From positions 41,997-105,996 of the forward strand of contig NZ_CAMYOM010000004.1 in the NCBI RefSeq assembly GCF_947260015.1: DNA of 64,000 nucleotides, written 5' to 3'. Made by a program: the position numbers and the translations under genes. Every line of letters starts with the position of its first letter. Position 1 is the stretch's first letter. The stretch comes from an uncultured Eudoraea sp. (lineage in GTDB: Bacteria; Bacteroidota; Bacteroidia; Flavobacteriales; Flavobacteriaceae). This document shows positions 55,397 to 64,000 of the stretch, in pieces. Under the pieces are notes generated by a model, which was not told where the DNA came from, made no database searches, and worked only from the letters and a program-made list of their open reading frames with translations.

Positions 55397-56596
55397 ATGT
55401 CCGGGTTATTAGGAAATATAAAAGGAGATAAAGCCATTTGGGGAGTAGTTGCTCTCCTGGCACTTTTTTCTTTTTTACCTGTTTACAGTGCCAGTAGTAA
55501 TCTGGTTTATGTAGTGGGAAATGGCACAACTATTGGCCATTTGGTTAAACATGGGATGTTGCTGTTTTTGGGATTTGGAATAATCTATGGCGTTCATAAA
55601 ATACCTACCCATTTTTTTAAGGGGTTGTCTATTATTGCTCTGCCCATAGTGCTGGTTCTACTGGCATATACTTTGGCTCAGGGCACTACAATAGACGGGG
55701 CAAATGCTAGTAGATGGATACGCCTTCCGTTGGTTGGAATTACTTTTCAAACTTCAAATCTGGCAGCAGTAGTTCTAATGGTCTACGTGGCGAGATACCT
55801 GACCAGAATTAAGGATAAAACAATCACTTTTAGTGAAAGCCTGGTACCCCTGTGGCTTCCCGTTTTTATTGTCACCATTTTGATTTTGCCTGCCAATTTC
55901 TCTACAGCGGCCATTCTATTCTTTATGGTACTGATACTTTGTTTTTTAGGGGGCTATCCACTAAAATATCTTTCAGGGATAATAGGTACAGGGTTATTAA
56001 TACTTGCCATTTTTATTCTTACGATAAAAGCTTATCCTGATCTTTTTCCAAACAGGGTGGACACCTGGATTAATAGAGTTGAAAGTTTTTGGGATCCCGC
56101 AGATACAGAATCGGACTATCAGATAGAAAAAGCAAAAATTGCCATTGCAAGTGGTGGTATTGTTGGAAATGGAGCAGGTAAAAGTGTAATGAAAAATTTC
56201 CTTCCTCAGAGTTCCTCAGATTTTATTTATGCCATTATTATTGAGGAGTACGGCTTGGTAGGAGGGTTTGTACTAATGTTCTTTTATATGCTTTTGTTAT
56301 TCAGAATTGTGGTAGTGGCAAATTCAAATGAGACTGTATTTGGCAAATTATTAGTAGTTGGTGTTGGGTTGCCTATCGTTTTTCAGGCACTTATTAATAT
56401 GGCAGTTGCAGTAGAATTATTTCCTGTAACCGGGCAAACTTTACCACTTATTAGTAGTGGAGGAACATCTATTTGGATGACTTGTCTGGCCATTGGAATT
56501 GTGTTAAGTGCGAGCAGAAAATTTAAACTGGTTGATGTTAAAAAATCCGATGTGGATGATACTAACCCCTTAGAAGTGCTAAGTGGACAATTATAG
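55397..56596 (+). CDS. ftsW: Septal peptidoglycan glycosyltransferase FtsW (SEDS family)
   Basis: Polytopic membrane protein that polymerises lipid II at the septum together with FtsI. Around ten helices, with the SEDS features [11 protein letters not shown] near residue 105, [20 protein letters not shown] near 258, and [14 protein letters not shown] near 348. 399 residues. It overlaps murG by 14 bp. Confidence 0.96.
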   Translation: MSGLLGNIKGDKAIWGVVALLALFSFLPVYSASSNLVYVVGNGTTIGHLVKHGMLLFLGFGIIYGVHKIPTHFFKGLSIIALPIVLVLLAYTLAQGTTIDGANASRWIRLPLVGITFQTSNLAAVVLMVYVARYLTRIKDKTITFSESLVPLWLPVFIVTILILPANFSTAAILFFMVLILCFLGGYPLKYLSGIIGTGLLILAIFILTIKAYPDLFPNRVDTWINRVESFWDPADTESDYQIEKAKIAIASGGIVGNGAGKSVMKNFLPQSSSDFIYAIIIEEYGLVGGFVLMFFYMLLLFRIVVVANSNETVFGKLLVVGVGLPIVFQALINMAVAVELFPVTGQTLPLISSGGTSIWMTCLAIGIVLSASRKFKLVDVKKSDVDDTNPLEVLSGQL

Positions 56597-57674
56597 ATTT
56601 ATATTATCTGGGGGTGGAACAGGAGGGCATATTTATCCGGCAATAGCCATAGCGGATGAATTAAAGTTAAGACATCCTGATGCAGCATTTTTATTTGTAG
56701 GTGCAAAAGACAGGATGGAGATGGAAAAAGTGCCAAAGGCAGGATACAAGATAAAGGGTTTGTGGATTAGTGGAATACAAAGAAAGTTGACATTAAAAAA
56801 TTTAATATTCCCATTTAAACTAATAAGTAGTTTGATTAGTGCAGGAAAAATAGTGACGAAGTTTAAACCCCATGTGGTAATAGGCACAGGAGGATTTGCC
56901 AGTGGACCTATGTTAAAAATGGCTTCCAGAAAAGGAATCCCTTGCGTGTTACAGGAACAGAATTCATATGCAGGAATCACTAATAAATTACTGGCTAAAC
57001 ACGTAGCAAAAATTTGTGTTGCCTATGATGAAATGGAAAGGTTTTTCCCAGTAAATAAAATTGTAAAAACGGGGAATCCTGTTAGAGCAGATTTGATAGA
57101 TCCTCTACAGCATACTAATGCAGCTTATGAATTCTTTGGTTTGGACCCGGAAGGAATAACGCTGCTTGTCCTGGGAGGAAGTCTGGGTGCACGGAGAATT
57201 AATCAACTTATAGAAAAAGAACTTGATTTCTTTTCAAAATTAGGGATTCAACTTATTTGGCAGTGTGGTATGGGATACTATGAAGAATATAAGAAATTTC
57301 ACGCTAATGATGTGAAAGTCCACGACTTTTTGAATAAAATGGATTTAGCATATTCGGCTGCAGATATAATAATTTCAAGGGCTGGAGCGAGTTCAGTTTC
57401 GGAATTATGCATAGTTGGTAAGCCGGTGATATTTATTCCCTCGCCAAATGTAGCAGAGGACCATCAATCCAAAAATGCGAGAAGTCTTGTTTTAAAACAA
57501 GCGGCATTAATGGTGGAGGAAAAGGATTTGGCAGGCAAATTTGAAAATGTTTTTTCAGATCTGAATAAATCCGAGGATAGTAAGAAATTATTGAGTAAAA
57601 ATATCAAAGCTCTGGCACAGCCTGATGCCACTAAAAACATTGTAGATGAAATAGAACATTTGCTGAAAATATAA
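56583..57674 (+). CDS. murG: UDP-GlcNAc:lipid I N-acetylglucosaminyltransferase
   Basis: Makes lipid II on the inner face of the membrane. Family signatures: [17 protein letters not shown] near residue 8, GTGGFASGP near 101, [13 protein letters not shown], and the donor-site [11 protein letters not shown] near 263. GTG start inside the ftsW end, consistent with translational coupling. 363 residues. Confidence 0.96.
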   Translation: MDNYRFILSGGGTGGHIYPAIAIADELKLRHPDAAFLFVGAKDRMEMEKVPKAGYKIKGLWISGIQRKLTLKNLIFPFKLISSLISAGKIVTKFKPHVVIGTGGFASGPMLKMASRKGIPCVLQEQNSYAGITNKLLAKHVAKICVAYDEMERFFPVNKIVKTGNPVRADLIDPLQHTNAAYEFFGLDPEGITLLVLGGSLGARRINQLIEKELDFFSKLGIQLIWQCGMGYYEEYKKFHANDVKVHDFLNKMDLAYSAADIIISRAGASSVSELCIVGKPVIFIPSPNVAEDHQSKNARSLVLKQAALMVEEKDLAGKFENVFSDLNKSEDSKKLLSKNIKALAQPDATKNIVDEIEHLLKI

Positions 57675-57675
57675 T

Positions 57676-59028
57676 ATGAAGCTAAAGGACATACATAACA
57701 TTTATTTCATCGGTATTGGCGGAATCGGTATGTCTGCTCTTGCGCAATACTTTAAGCTGTTAAAAAAGAATGTAGCAGGTTATGACAAAACAGAGACACC
57801 GTTGACTCGCGAGATTTCTGATTTAGGAATTGAGATACATTATGCGGATGACATCTCTGAAATTCCGGTGGAGTATAAAAATACCGGAGATACCCTGGTT
57901 GTCTATACACCGGCAATTCCAGAAGACCATAAAGAATTCAATTATTTTACCTCAAAAGGTTTTGAAATAAAAAAAAGATCGGAAGTGTTGGGAATTATTA
58001 CAAAGGATACTTTTTGTTTGGCAGTGGCAGGTACCCATGGTAAAACAACAACAAGTAGTATTCTAGCGCATTTATTAAAAGAAACGGGGACACCTGTTAC
58101 CGCATTTCTTGGTGGTATTTCGGAAGACTTTAATAGTAATTTTTGGTTCGGTGGTAGTGAATATTCTGTTGTGGAAGCCGATGAATACGATCGTTCATTT
58201 TTACAGATATCACCTGATATTGCTTGCATAACTTCTATGGATGCTGATCATTTGGATATTTATGGTGACAGCAATGAACTAAGAAAATCTTTTATGGACT
58301 TTGTTGATAAGCTAAAGCCCGGCGGGAAATTGTTTATTAGAAATGGCCTGCCTTTAGAAGGAATAACCTATGGAATAGAAGACGATTCGGATTATTGTAT
58401 AAGAAATTTAAGAATAGAACATGGCGCCTACGTTTTTGATTTGGAAACTCCAGACACTACCCTTAAAGGGGTTAAGTTTAACAAACCGGGAAAGCATAAC
58501 TTACTTAACGGTTTAGTTGCTTTTGCCATGGCAATACAGGTTGGTCCCCCAGCTAATCGACTTGCCATAGCATTGGAAACCTTTAAGGGGGTGCAACGGA
58601 GATTTTCATATCGAATAAAGAATTCCGACTTTATCTTTATTGATGATTATGCGCACCATCCAACGGAAATAAATGCCGTATATGATGCCATTTCCGAGAT
58701 GCATGAGAGCAAAAAAATACTCGCAGTTTTTCAACCCCATTTATTTTCCAGAACAAGAGATTTTGCTGATGATTTCGCCCTTAGTCTTGCGCAATTTGAT
58801 AGTGTCTTATTATTGGATATATATCCGGCAAGAGAAGAACCTATTGATGGAGTCAATTCGGAATGGCTGATGGGTAAAATAAAGATTCAGAATAAGAAAT
58901 TAATCCAAAAAGCGGATCTGATTAAGGAAATAAAAAGGCAAGAACCGGAGGTATTGGTCACCATGGGTGCCGGGGATATTGGGCTGGAAATATCTAAAAT
59001 AGAAAAAGAACTTGAGTATGAAAATTAA
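57676..59028 (+). CDS. murC: UDP-MurNAc:L-alanine ligase
   Basis: First Mur ligase. YFIGIGGIGMSALAQYF near the N-terminus, the ATP loop VAGTHGKTTTSSIL near residue 117, and DDYAHHPTEINAV near 328. 450 residues. It starts two bases after murG and its end overlaps ftsQ. No ddl or murF follows, so those steps are encoded elsewhere. Confidence 0.97.
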   Translation: MKLKDIHNIYFIGIGGIGMSALAQYFKLLKKNVAGYDKTETPLTREISDLGIEIHYADDISEIPVEYKNTGDTLVVYTPAIPEDHKEFNYFTSKGFEIKKRSEVLGIITKDTFCLAVAGTHGKTTTSSILAHLLKETGTPVTAFLGGISEDFNSNFWFGGSEYSVVEADEYDRSFLQISPDIACITSMDADHLDIYGDSNELRKSFMDFVDKLKPGGKLFIRNGLPLEGITYGIEDDSDYCIRNLRIEHGAYVFDLETPDTTLKGVKFNKPGKHNLLNGLVAFAMAIQVGPPANRLAIALETFKGVQRRFSYRIKNSDFIFIDDYAHHPTEINAVYDAISEMHESKKILAVFQPHLFSRTRDFADDFALSLAQFDSVLLLDIYPAREEPIDGVNSEWLMGKIKIQNKKLIQKADLIKEIKRQEPEVLVTMGAGDIGLEISKIEKELEYEN

Positions 59029-59737
59029 TTGGAATTACATCAAATTTATAGGGTTAATAATTTGTATTACAGGTCTTTATGCATTTTCGAGTCATAGAAG
59101 TGATTCGAAAACTGTAGAAGGGATGAACCTAAAATTTACGGGGGAGAACAATCTCTACATTACACAGGCTATGGTTAATAAATTGTTAATACAAAATTAT
59201 GGGATCATTAAAAACATGCCCAAAGAAAAATTAGATTTGAATACTATAGAAAAGGTCATTGCGGCCAATGAAATGGTAAAAAGTGCCCAAGTTTATCTTA
59301 CTATAACCGGTGAGCTTACATCAAACATTGTACAAAGGCAACCAATCGGACGTGTAGAGGGAAAGACAAAATTCTACCTGGATGAGGAAGGTAAAAAAAT
59401 GCCATTATCCAGTAATCACTCTGCAAGAGTGCCAATCATTACGGGCAATATTACTGGTAAAAGTTTAGAGGATGTTTATGTGATTTTAAAATACATAAAC
59501 AGGGACGACTTTTTAAGAAAAAATGTAATCGGGATTCACATTGAGGATGAAGAAAATTATAAATTGAAATTCCGATTAGAACACTTTGTTGTGAATTTAG
59601 GTAATGTTGACGATTTGGAAGAGAAGTTCAATAATTTCAAGGCTTTTTATACCAAAGCAGCCAAGGATAAAACATTGGGTAACTATAATATAGTAAGCTT
59701 AGAATTTAATAATCAAGTTGTGTGCACCAAAATTTAA
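59018..59737 (+). CDS. ftsQ: Cell-division protein FtsQ
   Basis: Bitopic division protein: N-terminal transmembrane helix at about residues 9-24 (FIGLIICITGLYAFSSH), then a POTRA-like and beta domain (FTGENNLYITQAMVNKLLI). ATG 59018 is preferred to the TTG at 59012. 239 residues. Placed between murC and ftsA as expected; similarity to proteobacterial FtsQ is low, as usual. Confidence 0.9.
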   Translation: MKINWNYIKFIGLIICITGLYAFSSHRSDSKTVEGMNLKFTGENNLYITQAMVNKLLIQNYGIIKNMPKEKLDLNTIEKVIAANEMVKSAQVYLTITGELTSNIVQRQPIGRVEGKTKFYLDEEGKKMPLSSNHSARVPIITGNITGKSLEDVYVILKYINRDDFLRKNVIGIHIEDEENYKLKFRLEHFVVNLGNVDDLEEKFNNFKAFYTKAAKDKTLGNYNIVSLEFNNQVVCTKI

Positions 59738-59743
59738 ATTAAT

Positions 59744-61066
59744 ATGGAACAAAGTAATTATTCAGTTGGATTAGATATAGGTACAACGAAAATTGTTGCC
59801 ATTATCGGAAAAGAAAACGAGTATGGCAAAATTGAGGTCTTAGGCATTGGCAGGTCAAAAAGCCTTGGTGTCCATCGGGGTGTGGTGAATAATATAACAC
59901 AAACCATAAAGTCTATTCAACAGGCTGTTGAACAGGCTGAAGCCGATTCAGGTTTGAAGATAGGTTCCGTAGTTGTTGGGATTGCCGGACAACATATCAG
60001 GAGCCTGCAGCATAGCGATTATATTACAAGAGCCAATTCTGAAGAAGTAATCAATGAGGACGATCTGGATAAACTTTGTAACCAGGTATATAAATTGGTC
60101 ATGCTTCCTGGAGAGGAGATCATTCATGTTTTACCTCAGGAATATAAGGTAGACGGTCAGGCCGAAATAAAGCAACCGATAGGTATGTACGGAGGAAGGC
60201 TTGAAGCTTATTTCCATGTAGTTGTTGGCCAGGTTTCATCTATTAAAAACATTGGCAGATGTATAAAAAGTGCCGGCCTGGACCTGGGTAATATTACCCT
60301 TGAACCCCTGGCATCTTCAGATGCCGTACTTAGCCAGGAGGAAAAGGAAGCAGGAGTTGCCCTAATAGATATAGGAGGGGGTACAACAGACCTTGCTATT
60401 TTTAAAGATGGCATCATAAGGCACACAGCCGTAATTCCTTTTGGCGGGAATGTTATTACCGAAGATATTAAAGAGGGTTGTTCAATTATCGAGAAACAGG
60501 CGGAGCTACTCAAAATGAAATTTGGATCTGCATGGCCAGGCGAAAATAAGGATAATGAAATAGTTTCTATCCCCGGATTACGTGGAAGAGAACCAAAGGA
60601 AATTACACTTAAGAATCTTTCTAAGATTATTCATGCACGAGTAGTTGAGATTGTTGAACAGGTATATGTTGAAATCAAAAATTATGGTCATGAGGATCAA
60701 AAAAAGAAGCTAATTGCGGGGATTGTATTAACAGGAGGAGGAAGCCAGTTGAAGCATCTAAAGCAGTTAGTAGAATATATTACAGGTATGGATACCAGAA
60801 TAGGTTATCCCAATGAGCATTTGGCAGGAGATTCCGATCAGGAAATTGCGAGTCCTTTATATGCCACCGCCGTAGGACTACTGATGAATGCAATTGAAAA
60901 TAAAGGAAGAAATCCTATTTATCAGGAGGAAACCAAGAATGAGAAAGAATTGGTTTTGGAAGGTCATCCTGAAAGAAGAGCAACAGATAGGAAAAAGAGT
61001 GAAAGAAAAACTGTATTTGACATTTGGTCAGAAAAACTTAAAGATTTTTTAGATAACGCAGAGTAA
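59744..61066 (+). CDS. ftsA: Cell-division protein FtsA
   Basis: Actin-like ATPase that tethers FtsZ to the membrane. VGLDIGTTKIVAIIG (phosphate 1) near residue 8, LIDIGGGTTDLAIF (phosphate 2) near 206, and VLTGGGSQLKHL (adenosine) near 329. The C-terminus (FDIWSEKLKDFLDNAE) is an amphipathic membrane-targeting helix. 440 residues. Confidence 0.96.
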   Translation: MEQSNYSVGLDIGTTKIVAIIGKENEYGKIEVLGIGRSKSLGVHRGVVNNITQTIKSIQQAVEQAEADSGLKIGSVVVGIAGQHIRSLQHSDYITRANSEEVINEDDLDKLCNQVYKLVMLPGEEIIHVLPQEYKVDGQAEIKQPIGMYGGRLEAYFHVVVGQVSSIKNIGRCIKSAGLDLGNITLEPLASSDAVLSQEEKEAGVALIDIGGGTTDLAIFKDGIIRHTAVIPFGGNVITEDIKEGCSIIEKQAELLKMKFGSAWPGENKDNEIVSIPGLRGREPKEITLKNLSKIIHARVVEIVEQVYVEIKNYGHEDQKKKLIAGIVLTGGGSQLKHLKQLVEYITGMDTRIGYPNEHLAGDSDQEIASPLYATAVGLLMNAIENKGRNPIYQEETKNEKELVLEGHPERRATDRKKSERKTVFDIWSEKLKDFLDNAE

Positions 61067-61106
61067 ACCTAAATGATAGTACGTAATAACCAGTAACACA
61101 TAAAAC

Positions 61107-63011
61107 ATGAGCAAAAGTACCGAATTTGAAAATATAGCCTTTGATTTACCAAAAAATCAAAGTAATGTAATTAAAGTAATTGGCGTTGGAGGGGGTGGAA
61201 GTAATGCGATTAATCACATGTTCCAGGCCGGAATTAACGGAGTGGATTTTGTGATTTGTAATACAGATTCACAGGCTTTGCAGAATAGCCCTGTTCCCAA
61301 TAAAATACAATTAGGTGTTACTCTTACAGAAGGACTCGGAGCTGGTGCCAATCCTGAAGTAGGAGAACAAGCTGCCCTGGAGAGTATGGAAGAAATTAAG
61401 CAAATGCTTGATAACACCACCAAAATGATTTTCATTACCGCTGGTATGGGAGGAGGAACAGGCACTGGAGCAGCCCCTGTTATAGCTAAGCAAGCAAAAG
61501 AAATGAATGTCCTTACTGTGGGGATTGTAACTATGCCTTTTCTGTTTGAAGGTAAGATGAGGTGTCAACAGGCTCAAATAGGGATTGAAAAATTACGTTC
61601 TAATGTAGACTCCTTAATAGTAATTAATAACAATAAATTAAGGGAAGTTTATGGAAATTTGGGCTTCAAAGCAGGTTTTTCAAAGGCAGATGAAGTACTT
61701 GCAACCGCGGCCAGAGGTATTGCCGAGGTAATTACCCACCATTATACTCAGAATATTGATCTGCGTGATGCCAAAACAGTTCTTTCTAATAGTGGTACGG
61801 CTATTATGGGTTCTTCAATGTCATCTGGATCAGCAAGAGCTCAGGAAGCTATAATGAAAGCGCTGGATTCTCCATTATTGAATGATAATAAGATTACAGG
61901 GGCCAAAAATGTGTTATTGCTTATTGTTTCGGGTTCTCAGGAGATCACTATTGATGAAATAGGAGAAATTAATGATCATATTCAAATTGAGGCCGGTCAT
62001 GGAGCTAATATTATTATGGGTGTGGGCGAAGACGAAAGTCTGGGTGAAGCTATAGCCGTAACCGTAATTGCCACCGGTTTTAACATTGATCAACAGAATG
62101 AAATTGTTAACACTGAAACCAAAAAAATTATACACACTCTTGAAGATGAGCAAAAAGCCGTGCAGGATTTGAGTGATGAAAATGTCGTTTACAAACTGGA
62201 GGAGAAAGAAGAAGTTTTTGAACCGATAATAAAACATTCTTTAGAGGAGGAAGAAACTATAGATCTTATTCCGACAACCAATTATATCAGGAATTTTAAT
62301 GTTTTCTATGAAGAGGTGATCGCAGAAGATATTGCGGAGGACGATTTTATCATAATTGATTCTAAAAAGGCCCTGAAGGATATTGAAGTAATAGATCCAG
62401 AAGAATTAGACGGCAAAGTAGATGAAAAGGAACAGATTGCACTAAGTTTTGATATGCCTTTGACAGAATTGGATAAAGAAGAGAATGAAAATGTTATTAC
62501 ATTTAGTCTGGATGAAAACATAAATGATTTAGATGTAAGTGAACATATAGAGGTAATCCCTGTTTTGGAATACAACAAGGAAGGCGAGACCCGCTATAGC
62601 CTTGATGATTATATGGAATTGGAAAATAAGTTAACTGGCGCCAAATCCAAAGCGGAAGAATTTGAACCTAAACTTATAGAGGATGAGTTGATTTTCGAGA
62701 AAAAGACTGTGGCTGCGAAGGAAGAAGTTGAAACAAACGACGGGGACCCAATGAATACCCCAATTGAAGAAATACTCAGAGAAAGGGCCGATGAGCGCAG
62801 GAGAAAACTAAAAGATTTCAATTACAAATTTCAGAATAGCGTTAATAATATTGATGAAATAGAAAAAGAACCGGCTTATAAACGTCAGGGCATCGATTTA
62901 AATGAAGGACCCAAAGAGGGTAAAGTGTCCAGAACCACGTTAAGTGAAGACAGTAATGATGAAATTCAGTTACGTTCTAACAACTCATTTTTACATGATA
63001 ATGTAGACTAG
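61107..63011 (+). CDS. ftsZ: Cell-division GTPase FtsZ with long acidic linker
   Basis: Tubulin-like protein forming the Z ring. IKVIGVGGGGSNAINHM at about 22-38 and the GTP-binding GMGGGTGTGAAPVIA near 112-126. The GTPase core ends near residue 330. Then comes a linker of nearly 300 residues, rich in Glu, Asp and Lys, and a conserved C-terminal peptide (SNNSFLHDNVD) that should bind FtsA. The total of 634 residues is far longer than E. coli FtsZ (383) but normal for Flavobacteria. A terminator follows. Confidence 0.97.
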   Translation: MSKSTEFENIAFDLPKNQSNVIKVIGVGGGGSNAINHMFQAGINGVDFVICNTDSQALQNSPVPNKIQLGVTLTEGLGAGANPEVGEQAALESMEEIKQMLDNTTKMIFITAGMGGGTGTGAAPVIAKQAKEMNVLTVGIVTMPFLFEGKMRCQQAQIGIEKLRSNVDSLIVINNNKLREVYGNLGFKAGFSKADEVLATAARGIAEVITHHYTQNIDLRDAKTVLSNSGTAIMGSSMSSGSARAQEAIMKALDSPLLNDNKITGAKNVLLLIVSGSQEITIDEIGEINDHIQIEAGHGANIIMGVGEDESLGEAIAVTVIATGFNIDQQNEIVNTETKKIIHTLEDEQKAVQDLSDENVVYKLEEKEEVFEPIIKHSLEEEETIDLIPTTNYIRNFNVFYEEVIAEDIAEDDFIIIDSKKALKDIEVIDPEELDGKVDEKEQIALSFDMPLTELDKEENENVITFSLDENINDLDVSEHIEVIPVLEYNKEGETRYSLDDYMELENKLTGAKSKAEEFEPKLIEDELIFEKKTVAAKEEVETNDGDPMNTPIEEILRERADERRRKLKDFNYKFQNSVNNIDEIEKEPAYKRQGIDLNEGPKEGKVSRTTLSEDSNDEIQLRSNNSFLHDNVD

Positions 63012-63047
63012 TCAGAATCCGGGATGATGTGCCCAAACTTAGTATAG

Positions 63048-63083
63048 ACCCGAAAATACATTACATTTTCGGGTTTATTTTTT
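63048..63083 (+). terminator. Terminator of the dcw cluster
   Basis: ACCCGAAAA (63048-63056), a nine-base loop, TTTTCGGGT (63066-63074), then TATTTTTTT. It begins 37 bp after the ftsZ stop. Confidence 0.9.
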
Positions 63084-63113
63084 TATCTTGTGTGCTACTA
63101 AAATTCGCAAAAT

Positions 63114-63563
63114 ATGAGCTTACAGAATCAAGTGATGGAAGAAATAAAAGTGGCAATGAAAGCCAAGGACAGCATAACTTTGGAGTCTTTAAGGGCAATA
63201 AAATCTGCTTTACTATTGGCACAAACTGAAAAGGGAGCCGGAGACGAAATGTCTGATACCGATGAAATAAAATTAATACAAAAGCTGGTAAAACAGCGAA
63301 AAGACAGTGCAGCGATTTTTAAAGAACAGGGGAGAAAAGATCTTGCTGAACCTGAATTGGCCCAAGTAGCAGTAATTGAAAAATTTCTACCAGCGCAGTT
63401 AAGTGTAGATGAAATAGAAAAAGTTGTAATCCAGATTATAGAAAGTACTGGAGCCACTGATATGAAAGACATGGGTAAAGTTATGGGAATGGTATCCAAG
63501 CAATTGGGCGGGCAAGCTGACGGAAAAACAATTTCTGGCATTGTTCGTGCTAAACTTACTTAA
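63114..63563 (+). CDS. GatB/YqeY domain protein
   Basis: 149 residues of the YqeY family, related to the tail domain of GatB. LQNQVMEEIKVAMKAKDSIT at the N-terminus, then RAIKSALLLAQ and the repeated amphipathic helices with EKFLPAQLSVDEIEK and the ending GKTISGIVRAKL are typical. Exact role unknown; a tRNA-linked function is assumed for the family. It is followed 7 bp later by a zinc-finger gene. Confidence 0.92.
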   Translation: MSLQNQVMEEIKVAMKAKDSITLESLRAIKSALLLAQTEKGAGDEMSDTDEIKLIQKLVKQRKDSAAIFKEQGRKDLAEPELAQVAVIEKFLPAQLSVDEIEKVVIQIIESTGATDMKDMGKVMGMVSKQLGGQADGKTISGIVRAKLT

Positions 63564-63570
63564 TTTTAAA

Positions 63571-63894
63571 ATGAATCTTCAAGATATTCGTAAGCTCTTT
63601 GAATCTGATATTGTCAGGACTGAAAAGAAGATAAAGCAATATGTAGAACTGTCGCAACCTATCGCTCCCGATAATGCTATAGGGCGAGTATCGCGAATGG
63701 ATGCGATAAACAATAAAGGAGTTATGGATGCAGCTCTTGTTAAAGCCAAAGAACGTCTTGAAGGTCTGAAGCGTAACCTGGACAAACTGGGAACCAATGA
63801 TTTTGGTGTCTGTCCAAAATGTAAAAAGAATATACCAATTGAGCGTATTTTATTAGCTCCTAATAGCTCTTTTTGCGTAAATTGCGCTCGCTAA
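63571..63894 (+). CDS. DksA/TraR-type zinc-finger protein
   Basis: 107 residues from ATG 63571 (MNLQDIRKLFES). The N-terminal part is a predicted coiled coil of two helices, and the C-terminal part is a four-cysteine finger, CPKC then IPIERILLAP then CVNC, like DksA/TraR. Proteins of this type bind RNA polymerase. The acidic coiled-coil tip of true DksA is not evident, so a TraR-like role is safer. The reading frame is open 30 bp further upstream but overlaps the previous gene. Confidence 0.82.
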   Translation: MNLQDIRKLFESDIVRTEKKIKQYVELSQPIAPDNAIGRVSRMDAINNKGVMDAALVKAKERLEGLKRNLDKLGTNDFGVCPKCKKNIPIERILLAPNSSFCVNCAR

Positions 63895-63916
63895 AACTAA
63901 TGGCCCCGTGGCGCAA

Positions 63917-63961
63917 TCCGCCAAAGGCGGACAGGCTGAATACGAGCCCGACTTAGTCGGG
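63917..63961. repeat. Two short perfect palindromes before the GIY-YIG start
   Basis: TCCGCC-AAA-GGCGGA at 63917-63931 and CCCGAC-TTA-GTCGGG at 63947-63961, in a GC-rich island of about 70 bp unlike the AT-rich surroundings. They may be copies of small dispersed palindromes; only one copy of each occurs in this window as far as I can see. Confidence 0.6.
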
Positions 63962-63976
63962 GCGCATCTGAAACAT

Positions 63977-64000
63977 ATGGAATATTATGTTTACGTTCTT
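63977..64000 (+). CDS. Start of a GIY-YIG nuclease family gene, 3' partial
   Basis: The last 24 bases encode MEYYVYVL, the typical opening of small GIY-YIG (UvrC N-terminal-like, YhbQ-type) proteins. The window ends here, so the call rests on eight residues and on the palindromic upstream context. Confidence 0.5.

Noticed and set aside
63900..63976. Possible tRNA gene before the GIY-YIG start
   Set aside because: The 5' block is tRNA-like, but there is no anticodon arm, no T-loop (GGTTCGA) and no acceptor pairing. At most it is a fragment.
1..64000. CRISPR arrays, insertion sequences, prophage and rRNA genes
   Set aside because: No regular direct-repeat array, transposase, integrase or rRNA segment was seen on either strand.

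Overview
The window is about 64 kb of AT-rich chromosome from a member of the Bacteroidota, almost certainly a gliding-type Flavobacteriaceae. The evidence is the gliding genes gldA, gldB and gldC, a division and cell-wall (dcw) cluster of Bacteroidetes layout (no murF, ddl or ftsB inside it), Bacteroidetes -7 promoter boxes of the form TAnnTTTG, and head-GIN (DUF2807) proteins. The genus cannot be fixed from the sequence. I see no insertion sequence, prophage, CRISPR array, rRNA or complete tRNA. Apart from the last ~100 bp, which begins a GIY-YIG nuclease gene, this is core genome.

Layout. 1-2.9 kb: membrane pyrophosphatase (5' end cut by the window) converging on a deoxynucleoside kinase. 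3-21.4 kb: a large sulfur and methionine region. It holds metK behind a SAM-II-type riboswitch; a SAM-I riboswitch followed by an O-acetylhomoserine sulfhydrylase, a three-part MetX-aspartokinase-homoserine dehydrogenase fusion and a MetZ-type enzyme; an Rrf2 regulator; a sulfate-assimilation and siroheme set (DUF2061, CysH, sulfite reductase, CobA, precorrin-2 dehydrogenase); and a second SAM-I riboswitch before a split MetH and metF. 21.5-25.4 kb: a PagL-like protein, a head-GIN lipoprotein, a serine hydrolase and gldA. 25.4-29.8 kb: a phenylalanine/tyrosine operon (pheA, aminotransferase, tyrA, DAHP synthase-chorismate mutase). 29.9-37.2 kb: head-GIN protein, rsgA, dtd, mazG-like, aroA, queA, rlmN and a polyprenyl diphosphate synthase. 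37.3-39.7 kb: ECF sigma factor, membrane partner and outer-membrane protein. 39.8-47.4 kb: zinc-ribbon protein, dnaG, response regulator, nadE, gldB, gldC, a conserved hypothetical, engB and an alpha/beta hydrolase. 47.6-63.0 kb: the dcw cluster from mraZ to ftsZ. 63.1-64 kb: YqeY-like and DksA/TraR-like genes, then the GIY-YIG start.

The most striking element is at 25.67-25.79 kb. A 23-codon leader ORF has 11 aromatic codons (7 Phe, 3 Tyr, 1 Trp) and its own Shine-Dalgarno sequence. Its last codons can pair over 9 bp with the 5' arm of an intrinsic terminator 17 bp before pheA. This has every part of a ribosome-stalling transcription attenuator, and the whole downstream operon makes Phe and Tyr.

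A second regulatory theme is sulfur. Three SAM riboswitches of two unrelated folds control synthesis of methionine and SAM. A repeated 20-bp element containing ATAGGAATA, next to the Rrf2, DUF2061-cysH and sulfite reductase genes, probably marks the operators of the local Rrf2 regulator. MraZ-type triplicate repeats precede the dcw cluster. Protein oddities include a DnaG with no canonical zinc ligands, a response regulator with Glu at the phosphorylation site, and a sulfite reductase with a HEPN-like C-terminal extension.
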